64,000 nucleotides of DNA from Pandoraea horticolens (GTDB taxonomy: Bacteria > Pseudomonadota > Gammaproteobacteria > Burkholderiales > Burkholderiaceae): contig NZ_CABPSM010000007.1 of the NCBI RefSeq assembly GCF_902459555.1, positions 186,001 to 250,000 on the forward strand, written 5' to 3'. The stretch's first letter is position 1; every line of letters starts with the position of its first letter. Below, piece by piece: positions 8,622 to 17,629 of the stretch. The notes under the pieces were generated by a model that worked only from the letters and a program-made list of their open reading frames with translations, was not told where the DNA came from and made no database searches. The translations under genes were made by a program, and so were the position numbers.

Positions 8622-10700
8622 TCAGAGAGCGCTTGCGCCGCGAGGCACAAGACCAAGCGTCTGCATGACGAATGCGAGCATCTCAGTTTGTTGTGCCAAC
8701 TCGACCCGCCTTGGCGTTGCCCAACCATGACCGGCATCGCCCCAGACGTGCAAAACGATCGGAGCTTCACCGCCTTGCGCCGCCTGCAGACGCGCAGCGA
8801 ACTTGCGAGCATGCCATGCAGGACAGCGAGGATCATTTTCCCCGGCGCTCAGGTATGTGGCGGGATATTTCTTCCCGTCGGTTACGGCCTGATACGGGGA
8901 GAATGCGGCGACACGTCGAACGACGGAAGCTTCGGTGGGATCGCCAAACTCGAAGTCCCACACCACCTGCCCATAGCGTGTGCGCATCGCGCCTATCAGA
9001 TCCAGAATGGGAACGCATGGCACTGAGACACGCCAGAGCTCTGGACGCTGAACCACAGCAACGGCCGCCATGAGCCCACCGCTCGATCCGCCCATGACGC
9101 CGAGCAAGGCAGGCGTGGACAGTCCGCGTCGAATCACGTCCTCGGCAACAGAAAACAGGTCGTCATAGCTTTGTTGCTTGTTTTCGCGTGCGCCCCCGTG
9201 CCACCAATCTCGCCCGAACTCCCCACCGCCGCGAAGATGCGAGTGGACAAGGATTCCACCAGCCTCGACAAACGCGGCCAGCACTCCCGGATACTGCGGT
9301 TCGAAGGTGACGCCATATGCACCGTATCCGATGATCAGCGTCGGATGAGGGCGCGTCATATCGACATCCGCACGTCGAACGCAATGGTACGCAACCCGCT
9401 CACCGTCGTTTGCGACGGCCCAGTGATCATCAACAACCGCGCCATCCAGGCAAACTACGGGAGCAGCGAGTGTTTCGAAATGATCGGTCCCGGAGCGATA
9501 TCGGTAGATGCCTCGGGATTCGGTCAATGACGAGAATCCGAAGACATACGCGTCTGTCGGTTGAAAGGAAACTACTCTCATCAATGGGAACGGCGCCTCA
9601 AGTATCGCCCCTTTCCACGGCAGCGGAATAGCAACTGGATCTCGGCCGGACATCGGGAAGCGACGCACGCTTGAATACGTATCTACATGTCCTGTGACGT
9701 AGAGCTCATTCCCAATGGGAAACACTGAACGAATCGCGACATGGGACTCGCAGATCAACTCATCCCAGGTGCTCGGGTCATTGGCAGTGACCGAATTCAG
9801 TGCTATCGCCACCACCCTGCCCAGCGGCGCATTTACATCGGTAACGGCAACGAATTGCTCGCCGACGACGTGGCCCGCCAGCAAGCAGTCAAACTCGTTG
9901 ACGAATGGCCGCCAGCACGGCTCCTTCGCGTGCAGATCCAACAACGCGACGGGACGAGTGAGGAGCATCCCGAAATTCGCCACAGCCCAGCGACCGCAGC
10001 GAGAAATCGTCACCGCACGGTAGTCTCGACTGCCCGTTGGAAAAGGAATGGCCTCGGGGCTTTGCGGCGGCGCTTCTCCAATGCGATGAAGGAACACCTC
10101 CTGTGTGAAATCCTCCGCGAGACCCGTAAGCGCCGTATAGAAAAAACCGCTGGAATCCGGCAACCAATGAGCGCCGCCCATCCAGGCGTCCATCAGCACT
10201 TGCGATGGCTCGTTTGACAGGCGCTCTCCAGTGTCGACGTCAATCAGACGAACAGTATTGTTCTCGCTCCCGTCGGTGCATGCACCCAACGCAAGCGTCT
10301 TCCCGTCCGGCGACGGCGAGAACCAGGAGATGACAGGCGGCGACGTCCCGCTCTCCTGCTTTGGGTCGAACAGCACTCGCGCAGACGGCTCACTCGGTAC
10401 GCGTACCAAAATGCATCCGGCGCAAGCCCCCTCTGTGGCAAGCTGAAACGATCTATCGCCTGCCTGTCGAGAGGTGCTGGAGACTCTACTAACGTGGAAA
10501 TGTTCGATACGAGCCTTCAACGCGTCGAGGTGTGGCCAGTGCTTTACCACGTCCGTCGCTAGCTCATTTTGCAGGTATTGCCACTGTTCGACTTCTTCGG
10601 TCGAGTCCTCTAGCCAGCGGTACGGATCGGGAAAGCGAAGACCGCCGAGCTCTTCAAACTGATCGCAGGTCCGGCTGACAGGAGGGGAAGAAATGACCAT
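8622..10700 (-). CDS. S9 family peptidase (prolyl oligopeptidase-like)
   Basis: 692 residues, the normal length for the prolyl oligopeptidase/oligopeptidase B family. The N-terminal part (FPDPYRWLED and the following blades) fits the seven-bladed propeller domain. The C-terminal alpha/beta-hydrolase domain shows the nucleophile GGSSGG with serine near residue 538, the SAGENDPR segment with the acid, and histidine near 657 in GDAGHGW. Such enzymes cut short peptides, usually after proline, in the cytosol; no signal peptide is visible. The ATG at 10700 lacks a strong Shine-Dalgarno, so translation may be modest. It follows receptor 2 by 140 bases with a perfect hairpin in between, and leads into the M81 gene by nine bases. 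Confidence 0.93.
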   Translation of the reverse strand: MVISSPPVSRTCDQFEELGGLRFPDPYRWLEDSTEEVEQWQYLQNELATDVVKHWPHLDALKARIEHFHVSRVSSTSRQAGDRSFQLATEGACAGCILVRVPSEPSARVLFDPKQESGTSPPVISWFSPSPDGKTLALGACTDGSENNTVRLIDVDTGERLSNEPSQVLMDAWMGGAHWLPDSSGFFYTALTGLAEDFTQEVFLHRIGEAPPQSPEAIPFPTGSRDYRAVTISRCGRWAVANFGMLLTRPVALLDLHAKEPCWRPFVNEFDCLLAGHVVGEQFVAVTDVNAPLGRVVAIALNSVTANDPSTWDELICESHVAIRSVFPIGNELYVTGHVDTYSSVRRFPMSGRDPVAIPLPWKGAILEAPFPLMRVVSFQPTDAYVFGFSSLTESRGIYRYRSGTDHFETLAAPVVCLDGAVVDDHWAVANDGERVAYHCVRRADVDMTRPHPTLIIGYGAYGVTFEPQYPGVLAAFVEAGGILVHSHLRGGGEFGRDWWHGGARENKQQSYDDLFSVAEDVIRRGLSTPALLGVMGGSSGGLMAAVAVVQRPELWRVSVPCVPILDLIGAMRTRYGQVVWDFEFGDPTEASVVRRVAAFSPYQAVTDGKKYPATYLSAGENDPRCPAWHARKFAARLQAAQGGEAPIVLHVWGDAGHGWATPRRVELAQQTEMLAFVMQTLGLVPRGASAL

Positions 10701-10724
10701 ATGTCGTTTGAGATTGGAGAGAAG

Positions 10725-10750
10725 AATGGAAAGGCATTCGCCTTTCCATT
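10725..10750. other. Perfect 11-bp hairpin between receptor 2 and the S9 gene
   Basis: AATGGAAAGGC at 10725-10735 pairs with GCCTTTCCATT at 10740-10750 around a four-base loop. Read leftward it is followed by CTTCTCTCC and not a clean T-run, so it is more likely a processing or stabilising hairpin for the receptor mRNA, or a weak attenuator, than a full terminator. Confidence 0.6.
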
Positions 10751-10840
10751 GGGAAGCAACCCGAAGTCGCGTAGCGCATCTTCAGGTGACGTGAGCAGCA
10801 ATACAGGCCGTGTCCAAGCGGCCCGACATTCCTGTTCCAA

Positions 10841-13165
10841 TCAGAATGGAACATCTACCTGCATACCGAACGTGCGCGGGCGAATCACCGCCACTTGCGC
10901 CGGACCACCGTACGGAACCTTCACCGTTTGGACAGACTGGATACCACGCTTATCAAACAGGTTCTGAATGAAGAGGGACACATTGGCCTTACGAAAATCG
11001 ATGCCAGCCCTCAAATCCGCCTTGAAGTAGCCGGGCATCTTGAAGTCGGGTGCCGCGATACTGCCGGGGAAGCCGGAGTCGCGTGGCCCCACGTACGTTG
11101 CCGTGGCACCGACGAAAGCCTTATACGACGCGACGGTGAAGTAGTAGTCAAGGTTGGCCGACGCCGAGAGGGTCGGCGTATTGGGCATACGATCTCCCGA
11201 TTTCGCCTGAACGCCCGGCACATCCTGAGTCAATCGTGCATCGGTGTACGTCAACGCGGCACTAAGGCGCCACTGCGGCGTAGGTGCAAGCGAACCAAAG
11301 AACTCCACCCCCCGGGAACGTGCCTGACCGCCGTTCGAAATCACGCCAACGCTATTGACCACGTCAAAGAGCTGAACGTCCTTCCATTCGATGTTGAAGA
11401 CAGACACCGATGTCGATGCGCGCTTATCGAAGAAGTCGGCTTTGTAGCCAAGCTCGTAGCTGATCAACGTGTCAGGCTTGAACGTTGACGGAGTCGCTTG
11501 CGCGGTGATGGGGTTAAACAGGCTCGGCTGCGGCCCGCCCGGGCGGTAACCACTTGCGATACGACCAAAGACACTGCTGTCGTTCGTCACCAGGTAATTG
11601 AGCGCGAAGAGGAAAGTCTTACTCGTATCCGACGACTGGGATGCCAGCGTGCGCGAGCCACCCGCAGCGATGCCGGAAAGCTCCTGAGAAAAGTCTTGCC
11701 GATTGTGCGCTACGCGCAGGCCAGCCGTCGCAGACAGGCGACTCGTGAAGCGGTACGTTAGATCCCCGTACGCTGCATATTCCTTGTAGGTCGAGGGCAT
11801 ATCTGCGGAATACCAATTGACCGCTGCGTTCGGCCCCGTCAATGTCGCTCGCTGCGAATTTGAGCTTCGCTCATTGGTATAGAAGAGCCCTGCGACCCAC
11901 TCAAGGCTACGACTCGAGGGCGACGTCAATCGGAATTCTTGCGTGAACTTCTTTGTGTTTACCAACTGATTGCTGCCACCCCGCGTAAAGAGTGGCGCGC
12001 CTGCCATCATGTTGGCCGCAGACGCTAACGCCGAGTCGTCCTGACCGGAGTCGGTACGAATGGTCTGATAGGCGGTCACGGAGTTTAAACGTGCCCACCC
12101 AAAGTCATACTCGATGCCGGCAGAGTACACCTGCACCGTCTGGTTGAATGGTTCGTCCACCAGTCGACTTTGCGTTAAATCGCCGTATAGCGGCTGCTTG
12201 GTGAGATAGCCATAGTCGACGTATCCCGTGCCATCGCGCTTGACGTACTGCCCTGTCGCGGTGAGTCGCACCGTGAGATCTTTGGTCGGCGTCAAAAGCA
12301 GCGACGCACGCCCGCCTTGTTTGCTCGACCCATTAACACCGGACTCTGGACTGCTACCAATGCGATTGATGTACCCGCCATCCTTCTGATTGAATGCACT
12401 CACACGCAATGCCGCGACATCCTCTTTGATGGGGACATTGAGCACGGCATTTTCAGTGTGGCTGAGTCCTCCACCACGGTTACCCGACAACCCCAGCCCA
12501 ACGCGACCGCTGAAGCCACCTTCGGTATCGGGTTCGTTGGTCACGTACTTGAGAAGGCCGCCCATCGCCCCGGCCCCGTATAGCGTCCCCTGCGGCCCAC
12601 GCAGCAACTCGATGTGGTTTAGGTCGAGCAGCCCCATGTCCAGCGCGAGCGACGCGCCGCTGCCGTAGATGGTGCTCGAGCCGAAAGGAACGTCGTCGAT
12701 GTACACCCCGATCGTCGGCGACGTATCCGCGCCCATCGTGACACCACGCATACTGACCTGCGCCTTACCCGCACCTTCCGAAGTGAAACTCACGCCGGGC
12801 TCCTTCGACAAGTAATCACCCATCGACTTATCACCCTTGCGCTCGAGTTCTTCCGCGCTCAAGGCATTCACCTGCATCGGTACTTCCCGCGCGGGCTCAC
12901 GGCGTCGGTTTGCCGTGATTTCAACGGTGTTGAGCGTGGCCGTTGCGGCCGACGACGCACCTTTGTCAACCGGCTTGGGTATCGCCACTTCGGCTGCCTG
13001 GACATCCACTGCGGGCGCCGCGGTTTGCGCATGTGCGCAAAGCACCGTCAGCCCCAGTGCCGGCCCGGCAAGTAGCACGCCATATCGAGCCACCGGACGT
13101 GTGCCGATAGCCGCACATCCGCGCGAACGGAAGTTCAACGCCTTGCTTCTGCGGTTGTGAATCAC
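10841..13165 (-). CDS. TonB-dependent outer-membrane receptor 2
   Basis: 774 residues. The signal peptide ends near LCAHAQT; a TonB-box-like NTVEITANRR, plug motif LRGPQGTLYGAGAMGG and barrel follow, and the chain ends in phenylalanine. It is colinear with receptor 1 over its whole length. The frame is open much further upstream. The GTG at 13165 is chosen because CGGAGAC lies seven bases before it, matching the arrangement of receptor 1; an ATG at 13183 is the alternative. The stop of the MFS gene at 13200 is only tens of bases away, so the two are co-transcribed. The paired receptors suggest two related ligands or a duplicated locus. Confidence 0.93.
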   Translation of the reverse strand: MIHNRRSKALNFRSRGCAAIGTRPVARYGVLLAGPALGLTVLCAHAQTAAPAVDVQAAEVAIPKPVDKGASSAATATLNTVEITANRRREPAREVPMQVNALSAEELERKGDKSMGDYLSKEPGVSFTSEGAGKAQVSMRGVTMGADTSPTIGVYIDDVPFGSSTIYGSGASLALDMGLLDLNHIELLRGPQGTLYGAGAMGGLLKYVTNEPDTEGGFSGRVGLGLSGNRGGGLSHTENAVLNVPIKEDVAALRVSAFNQKDGGYINRIGSSPESGVNGSSKQGGRASLLLTPTKDLTVRLTATGQYVKRDGTGYVDYGYLTKQPLYGDLTQSRLVDEPFNQTVQVYSAGIEYDFGWARLNSVTAYQTIRTDSGQDDSALASAANMMAGAPLFTRGGSNQLVNTKKFTQEFRLTSPSSRSLEWVAGLFYTNERSSNSQRATLTGPNAAVNWYSADMPSTYKEYAAYGDLTYRFTSRLSATAGLRVAHNRQDFSQELSGIAAGGSRTLASQSSDTSKTFLFALNYLVTNDSSVFGRIASGYRPGGPQPSLFNPITAQATPSTFKPDTLISYELGYKADFFDKRASTSVSVFNIEWKDVQLFDVVNSVGVISNGGQARSRGVEFFGSLAPTPQWRLSAALTYTDARLTQDVPGVQAKSGDRMPNTPTLSASANLDYYFTVASYKAFVGATATYVGPRDSGFPGSIAAPDFKMPGYFKADLRAGIDFRKANVSLFIQNLFDKRGIQSVQTVKVPYGGPAQVAVIRPRTFGMQVDVPF
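12519..12637. repeat. 119-bp block identical to 3102-3220
   Basis: This is the partner copy, inside TonB receptor 2, of the identical tract in receptor 1. The match begins at the codons for EPDTEGG and ends at the ATG of MGLLDLNH, read on the minus strand. Confidence 0.85.
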
Positions 13166-13199
13166 CGTATAGTCTCCGTACATATGTTCTTGTGATTGC

Positions 13200-14570
13200 T
13201 TAGGAATTGTTTGCGTACGGACCAGTGCCCTTTTCCGTACGCGGTGACGTCGCCGTCCGCCCCCCAGGCAGATAGACGACGACACATGCGATGAGCAACG
13301 GCGCCAGCGGCCCCACCAGCCCCGCCAACGCAATGCCTTGCTTCAGCTCCGGGGTCGCTGGCGCGCCGGCGTGATAGCCGATAAGTGATAGGAGCCCCCC
13401 CGAAATAACGCCACCGAGAGAAAGGCCCAACTTTTGACCGGAGAGAAACATGCCAAGATGCAGTCCGACGGAAGCGCCTCCGTGCGACGCCTTGGCAGAA
13501 TCGAGCACCCATGCCATGGCCGACACGACGATGACCCCGTTTGTGATACCGAATAGCGCGCCCCCGATCACCGTGACCGGCGTCCATGCGCAAACGAGCC
13601 CTAGCCAATAGGAGGCAAACGTGATGACGGCAACTACCAGGCTGACGCGAAGCGCACCGCGATCCCCTAGACGTCGCATAAGAGGTACGGCAAGTGGCAA
13701 TCCAAGGACGTTCCCAAGTAGCGTCGGCCCCATGACGATGAGAAGGTCTTCGGCAGGTCGTCCCAGCAAATACTGATTCTCGTAGGCTAGAAGCGCATAG
13801 AGGCATCCGCCGGCAGTTCCCACTGCGACGACGGCGATGACCACTGCGACGAATGCCTTGTTACGCAGCATGTCGGCGATGCCTTGGCGCAGCGACATGC
13901 CAGATGAGTGACCGGAGTCGGTAGCGGCATGGCGCGTCATGCCTCGTACCGAACTGAAATAAAAGGTGTAGATGACGACCATCACTGCGGCGACCATCAG
14001 CGTCATGCTGACGTATCCCCGTTCTCCGCCCCCACCTGCCTTGACCATGACGGGCACACCGATCACTAGTGCAACGCCTGCGATACTCCCGCCAAGTGCC
14101 GACATTGTGAGCAACTTGTTCCGTTCCACAGCGTCGGCAGCCAGGTCACCCGCCATTGCCAGATTGGTCACGCCGAAGATGGTGAATGCGATCGCCTGAA
14201 GTATCTGGATCACCACATAGAAGGCTGCCAGCAACGCCTTCGAGGACAACGGCGGATGATAGAAGGTAAGCGGCAGAAGAATCGCCAATGCGAGGCCGCT
14301 CCAGATCGCGACGCGTAGGCGGCTACCGAGCTTCGCCGCTAGTTGATCGGAATACCGGCCAATCGGCATATCGGCGACCACATCCCAAAGCTTGGGTATC
14401 GCCAGAACCACGCCCGCAAGCCACGGATCGAGACGCACATACTCCGTTAGGAAATAGAGCAAGAGCATTGGCGGCAGCATGGTGGCGAGCGCCGCGGCAA
14501 AGCTGCCCGCACCAAACCCGCTAAGGCGCATCGGGCCAATGCCTTGATGGGTATTCAACGTGTTTGACAT
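13200..14570 (-). CDS. MFS/GPH-type inner-membrane transporter
   Basis: 456 residues with about twelve hydrophobic segments. The N-terminal layout (GAGSFAAALATMLPPMLLLYFLTEYV, broken here by description only) and the DMPIGRYSDQ loop between segments 2 and 3 resemble the glycoside-pentoside-hexuronide cation symporters. The frame is open to 14672, but that start would lie inside operator B; the ATG at 14570 follows CAGGAAATT at good spacing and begins MSNTLNT. It is the first gene of the leftward set transporter, receptor 2, S9, M81, oxidoreductase. Its likely job is to carry the compound, or fragments of it, across the inner membrane (inference from context). Confidence 0.87.
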   Translation of the reverse strand: MSNTLNTHQGIGPMRLSGFGAGSFAAALATMLPPMLLLYFLTEYVRLDPWLAGVVLAIPKLWDVVADMPIGRYSDQLAAKLGSRLRVAIWSGLALAILLPLTFYHPPLSSKALLAAFYVVIQILQAIAFTIFGVTNLAMAGDLAADAVERNKLLTMSALGGSIAGVALVIGVPVMVKAGGGGERGYVSMTLMVAAVMVVIYTFYFSSVRGMTRHAATDSGHSSGMSLRQGIADMLRNKAFVAVVIAVVAVGTAGGCLYALLAYENQYLLGRPAEDLLIVMGPTLLGNVLGLPLAVPLMRRLGDRGALRVSLVVAVITFASYWLGLVCAWTPVTVIGGALFGITNGVIVVSAMAWVLDSAKASHGGASVGLHLGMFLSGQKLGLSLGGVISGGLLSLIGYHAGAPATPELKQGIALAGLVGPLAPLLIACVVVYLPGGRTATSPRTEKGTGPYANNS

Positions 14571-14664
14571 ACCAATTTCCTGTTGGGCATTCGATGAAGC
14601 GGATAACCCAGCCAACGTCGGCACGAGCTTCCGAAGTGCGGAGAATATGACACATAGAAAATAT

Positions 14665-14680
14665 TTCTCCAAATAGAAAA
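14665..14680. promoter_or_regulatory. Candidate operator B (TTCTC-N6-GAAAA)
   Basis: TTCTC-CAAATA-GAAAA lies 95 bases upstream of the MFS start and is preceded by GAAAATAT. It is read as the control site of the leftward MFS-receptor 2-peptidase unit. Confidence 0.6.
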
Positions 14681-14852
14681 TTTGTTTCTAGGGAAAACGC
14701 TCATTACGATGTCTTGTGGACCGGTATCTTCGATTGATGGAGATACGCCAACCAACTAGAAATGCAGAAGATTCTTAACTTCCGCAAGACGGCGGAAACC
14801 TGCAGGCTGAGTCATGCCACCAGTTGATCCGTCAGATAGAAATTGAAAATAT

Positions 14853-14880
14853 TTCTCTATTTTGAGAATTTAATTATACT
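14853..14880 (+). promoter_or_regulatory. Candidate operator C with -10 box upstream of the S12 gene
   Basis: The best copy of the motif, TTCTC-TATTTT-GAGAA, occupies 14853-14868 and is followed by a TATACT hexamer at 14875-14880 that fits a sigma-70 -10 box. The inverted repeat would overlap the -35 region, which suits repression. The S12 start is 62 bases further on. Confidence 0.6.
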
Positions 14881-14929
14881 GATCGTCGTTGTGCCAAGGC
14901 GGCACAAGGTCCTTTGGAGACAGGAAACA

Positions 14930-16546
14930 ATGGGTTCCACATCGGTCGTAGAACTTGATGAACTCTTTCAGCCGTTCAATCGCAGCGACGCGCCTGGCTT
15001 GGTGGTCGGTGTCGCCAAGCACGGCCAAACGATCTATCGCAAGGCTTTCGGTCTGGCTAGTCTCGAGCACGGCGTCGCCAATACACCTGCGACACGCATG
15101 AGAATCGGGTCTACTAGCAAGCACTTCACTGCGTTGCTGGCCCTATTGCTTGCCGAAGAGAACCGAATGGATCTGGACGCCCCGATCCGACGCTATCTCC
15201 CTGAACTCACAGGCCCCGGCGGAGACCCAACGGTCCGACAGCTTCTTCAACATCGTGGCGGATCTCGTTGCTTCCTCGATATCGGTTTTCTGTCACATGG
15301 CATGGCATTGCCGCCTCTAGGCGAGGCCCAGCGCGTTCAAGTGCGGCAAGCTGATCGAAACTTCCCGCCGGGAACGGCCATGATTTACAACAATGGCGGG
15401 TACCACCTCGTGTCCATAGCGATTGAACGTGCCGGCGGCGCGCCGTTTGAGAGGCAGCTAAAGGATCGCCTGTTCGATCCGGTGGGCATGCTCGACACCG
15501 CGTCGGTTCCATCCGATTTCGAAATCACCCCGCGCATTGCCACACTTCACCTACCAACGGCCGACGGACGTTGGCGCCGTGGGATGTTCCCCAGTGAAGA
15601 GGTTCGAGGCGAAGGAGCTATCGTCTCGACTATCGACGACATGCTTACATGGGCCGCACACCTTCGCGATCGGCATCGTTTCGGCTCATCGAGGACTTGG
15701 TCGGAACTGACCGCGCTGGAATCCTACGCCGATGGAGACGTTAGTGCATACGCACTCGGACTTGTTACCCAAACCTACCGGGGCGTGCGTGTCGTTCATC
15801 ATCCTGGGGGCGTCATTGGCGGTTCGAGCCAAATGCTTACCGTCCCAGATCACGAAATCGACATCGTCATTTTTTCCAATGGAGCTCCCGGCTGCGATCC
15901 CGCGAAACTCGCACTCAAGGCGCTCGATGCATTGATCGATGACAAACTTGGGCCGAACGCTCCCACCGCTTCCGCAGAAGAATTTCCAGGCTTGCTGGGG
16001 GATTGGTGGTCTCCGGAATCCGGCATGGTGTACAGCCTTGTCGAAGAGAACAACGCCCTCAGTCTCACGCTTTGCGGATTCCCCGTCGGCATGCCATTAA
16101 GACCCGAACGTGAGAGCACGCTTGTTGCCTCAAGCCTGGGCTTGAGCGACATCACAATCAGCGGGCTCGACAGCGCCTCCGACGATCGGATACTGATCAG
16201 CTTTGGCGGACAGTCCATCGCGCATCGAAGGGTTAACACCGACAGCAACGGCGGTGAGTCATTTGCGTCCGCCGTTCTTGGCAGCTATTGGAGCGATGAT
16301 GCCAACTGCCGCGCACTCATCGAGTTCGAAGGCCCACGCCTTGTGCTCCGTTGCAGCGATGCTTATGGACAAGCCAATAGCGCGTTGACGTTCATTGGTG
16401 ACGCCGTGGCAATCGCTCGACAAGATCTGACGATGTGGTCGTGCGCGCTCAGCTTTGCCGCAAATGACGAGGGTGAAATCACTGGCTTTCAGATCAACTC
16501 CCCTAGAACCCGGCATCTTCGCTTCGTGCGACGAACGTCAAACTAG
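14930..16546 (+). CDS. S12 serine hydrolase (beta-lactamase/DD-peptidase fold, MlrB-like)
   Basis: 538 residues. It has the SxxK active site at S61-T-S-K64, the YxN element at Y153-N-N155 and an HPGG motif standing for the usual KTG, as in class C beta-lactamase-like esterases and D-aminopeptidases. A C-terminal domain of about 180 residues follows, as in long S12 members. The frame is open to 14843, but that would run through operator C and the -10 box; the ATG at 14930 follows CAGGAAAC. With this start no signal peptide is present. MlrB of the microcystin pathway belongs to this fold, which is notable beside two MlrC-like genes. It is divergent from the MFS operon. Confidence 0.88.
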   Translation: MGSTSVVELDELFQPFNRSDAPGLVVGVAKHGQTIYRKAFGLASLEHGVANTPATRMRIGSTSKHFTALLALLLAEENRMDLDAPIRRYLPELTGPGGDPTVRQLLQHRGGSRCFLDIGFLSHGMALPPLGEAQRVQVRQADRNFPPGTAMIYNNGGYHLVSIAIERAGGAPFERQLKDRLFDPVGMLDTASVPSDFEITPRIATLHLPTADGRWRRGMFPSEEVRGEGAIVSTIDDMLTWAAHLRDRHRFGSSRTWSELTALESYADGDVSAYALGLVTQTYRGVRVVHHPGGVIGGSSQMLTVPDHEIDIVIFSNGAPGCDPAKLALKALDALIDDKLGPNAPTASAEEFPGLLGDWWSPESGMVYSLVEENNALSLTLCGFPVGMPLRPERESTLVASSLGLSDITISGLDSASDDRILISFGGQSIAHRRVNTDSNGGESFASAVLGSYWSDDANCRALIEFEGPRLVLRCSDAYGQANSALTFIGDAVAIARQDLTMWSCALSFAANDEGEITGFQINSPRTRHLRFVRRTSN

Positions 16547-16615
16547 ACACCAGCATTCGCATCAGATCGGTCTCTCCCCGACGCTGGAAAAAACGCCTTT
16601 TAGTGAGCCCAAACA

Positions 16616-17551
16616 ATGACGCAGGTAGAAGCTGTCACCGTCCCCGATTCACGCCGCATCGACTTCGTTTCGAAGGTCAACGGAAATCAGTACTCCGTTA
16701 GCGTAGCTCTGCCTTGGGTGCCGCCCTCTGAGGCCGGCTACCGGGTTCTGTACGTACTCGATGGCTATGTGTATTTCGCGAGCGCCGCCGACGCCATTCG
16801 AGCGACCGGACTCGATGTCGTGGTCGTGGGTATCGGCTATCCGGAAGCGCCCAAGTATGTGAATGGCTTGCTCGAAACCCACGGCCTGTTTCAAGGGGTG
16901 ACAGGTACAGCCGCGAAGATACATGCGTACATGGTTCAACGCATTTTCGATTTGAGCCTACCGATGAGGCCCGACCAACTCGAAAAATATGCAATTCCTG
17001 GCCTGCCGTTGAAGGCGGATCAAATCGGGGGTTTGGACGACTTTCTGGCCATGATCGAATCCGATGTCAAGCCGCGAATCGCTGACATCGCCCCTATCGA
17101 TCTGAAAAATCAAGCACTGTTCGGACATTCGCTCGGTGGTCTGGCGGCAGTTCACGCATTGTTCACCAACCCGAACGCTTACCGAACATTTATCGCAGCC
17201 AGCCCCGCCCTTTGGTGGGGAGACCACGCGGTCATGGTCAATGAGCCCGCATTTTCCGCCGCGGTGAACGCTGGCACCACGTCGCCGAGGGTGCTCATTA
17301 CGATGGGGGCTGATGAAGATTGCTTGAAAACAATCCCGCCCAGCATCACCTTGACTCGCGAGGAGTTGGAAGCCCGAATCAGAGAAATGCGAATGGTCGA
17401 GAACGCACGGGATTTGTGCACGAAGTTGCAGACGTGCCGAGGATCGGGCGCATACGTTGTAGCCGACTACGCCGTCTTCCCCGAACAAGGACACACCATC
17501 TCACCGTGGCCGGCGCTTGGTAGAGCGATCGACTTCGCTTTCATGAATTGA
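16616..17551 (+). CDS. Alpha/beta-hydrolase esterase (COG2819/IroE-Fes-like)
   Basis: 311 residues. The strand YRVLYVLDGYVYF and the nucleophile elbow GHSLGG near residue 172, followed by ASPALWW, are typical of the putative-esterase family that includes the siderophore esterases IroE and Fes and bacterial hydrolases of the BES1 type. A histidine in EQGHTISPW near the end completes the triad. It follows the S12 gene by 69 bases and is probably in the same transcript. It may open an ester bond in the imported compound, for example in a depsipeptide or siderophore; this is inference from family and context. No signal peptide is seen. Confidence 0.8.
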   Translation: MTQVEAVTVPDSRRIDFVSKVNGNQYSVSVALPWVPPSEAGYRVLYVLDGYVYFASAADAIRATGLDVVVVGIGYPEAPKYVNGLLETHGLFQGVTGTAAKIHAYMVQRIFDLSLPMRPDQLEKYAIPGLPLKADQIGGLDDFLAMIESDVKPRIADIAPIDLKNQALFGHSLGGLAAVHALFTNPNAYRTFIAASPALWWGDHAVMVNEPAFSAAVNAGTTSPRVLITMGADEDCLKTIPPSITLTREELEARIREMRMVENARDLCTKLQTCRGSGAYVVADYAVFPEQGHTISPWPALGRAIDFAFMN

Positions 17552-17629
17552 GCGCTAGCAATCTGTCCGCTCTGACACATCGCGCTTCAGAGTGGATCGT
17601 TCGACATGTCGCCGATTGGCGCAATTGAA

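Noticed and set aside
13184-13333. N-terminal extension of receptor 2
   Set aside because: The added residues are Arg/Trp/Gly-rich, overlap the MFS stop region, and precede a normal signal peptide; the start at 13165 or 13183 is more credible.
14843-14929. N-terminal extension of the S12 hydrolase that could be a membrane anchor
   Set aside because: These codons overlap the candidate operator and -10 box, and a better ribosome-binding site precedes the ATG at 14930.
17552-17629. Possible terminator (CTCTGA/TCAGAG) between the esterase and AadA-like genes
   Set aside because: Only six base pairs with an eleven-base loop and no T-run.
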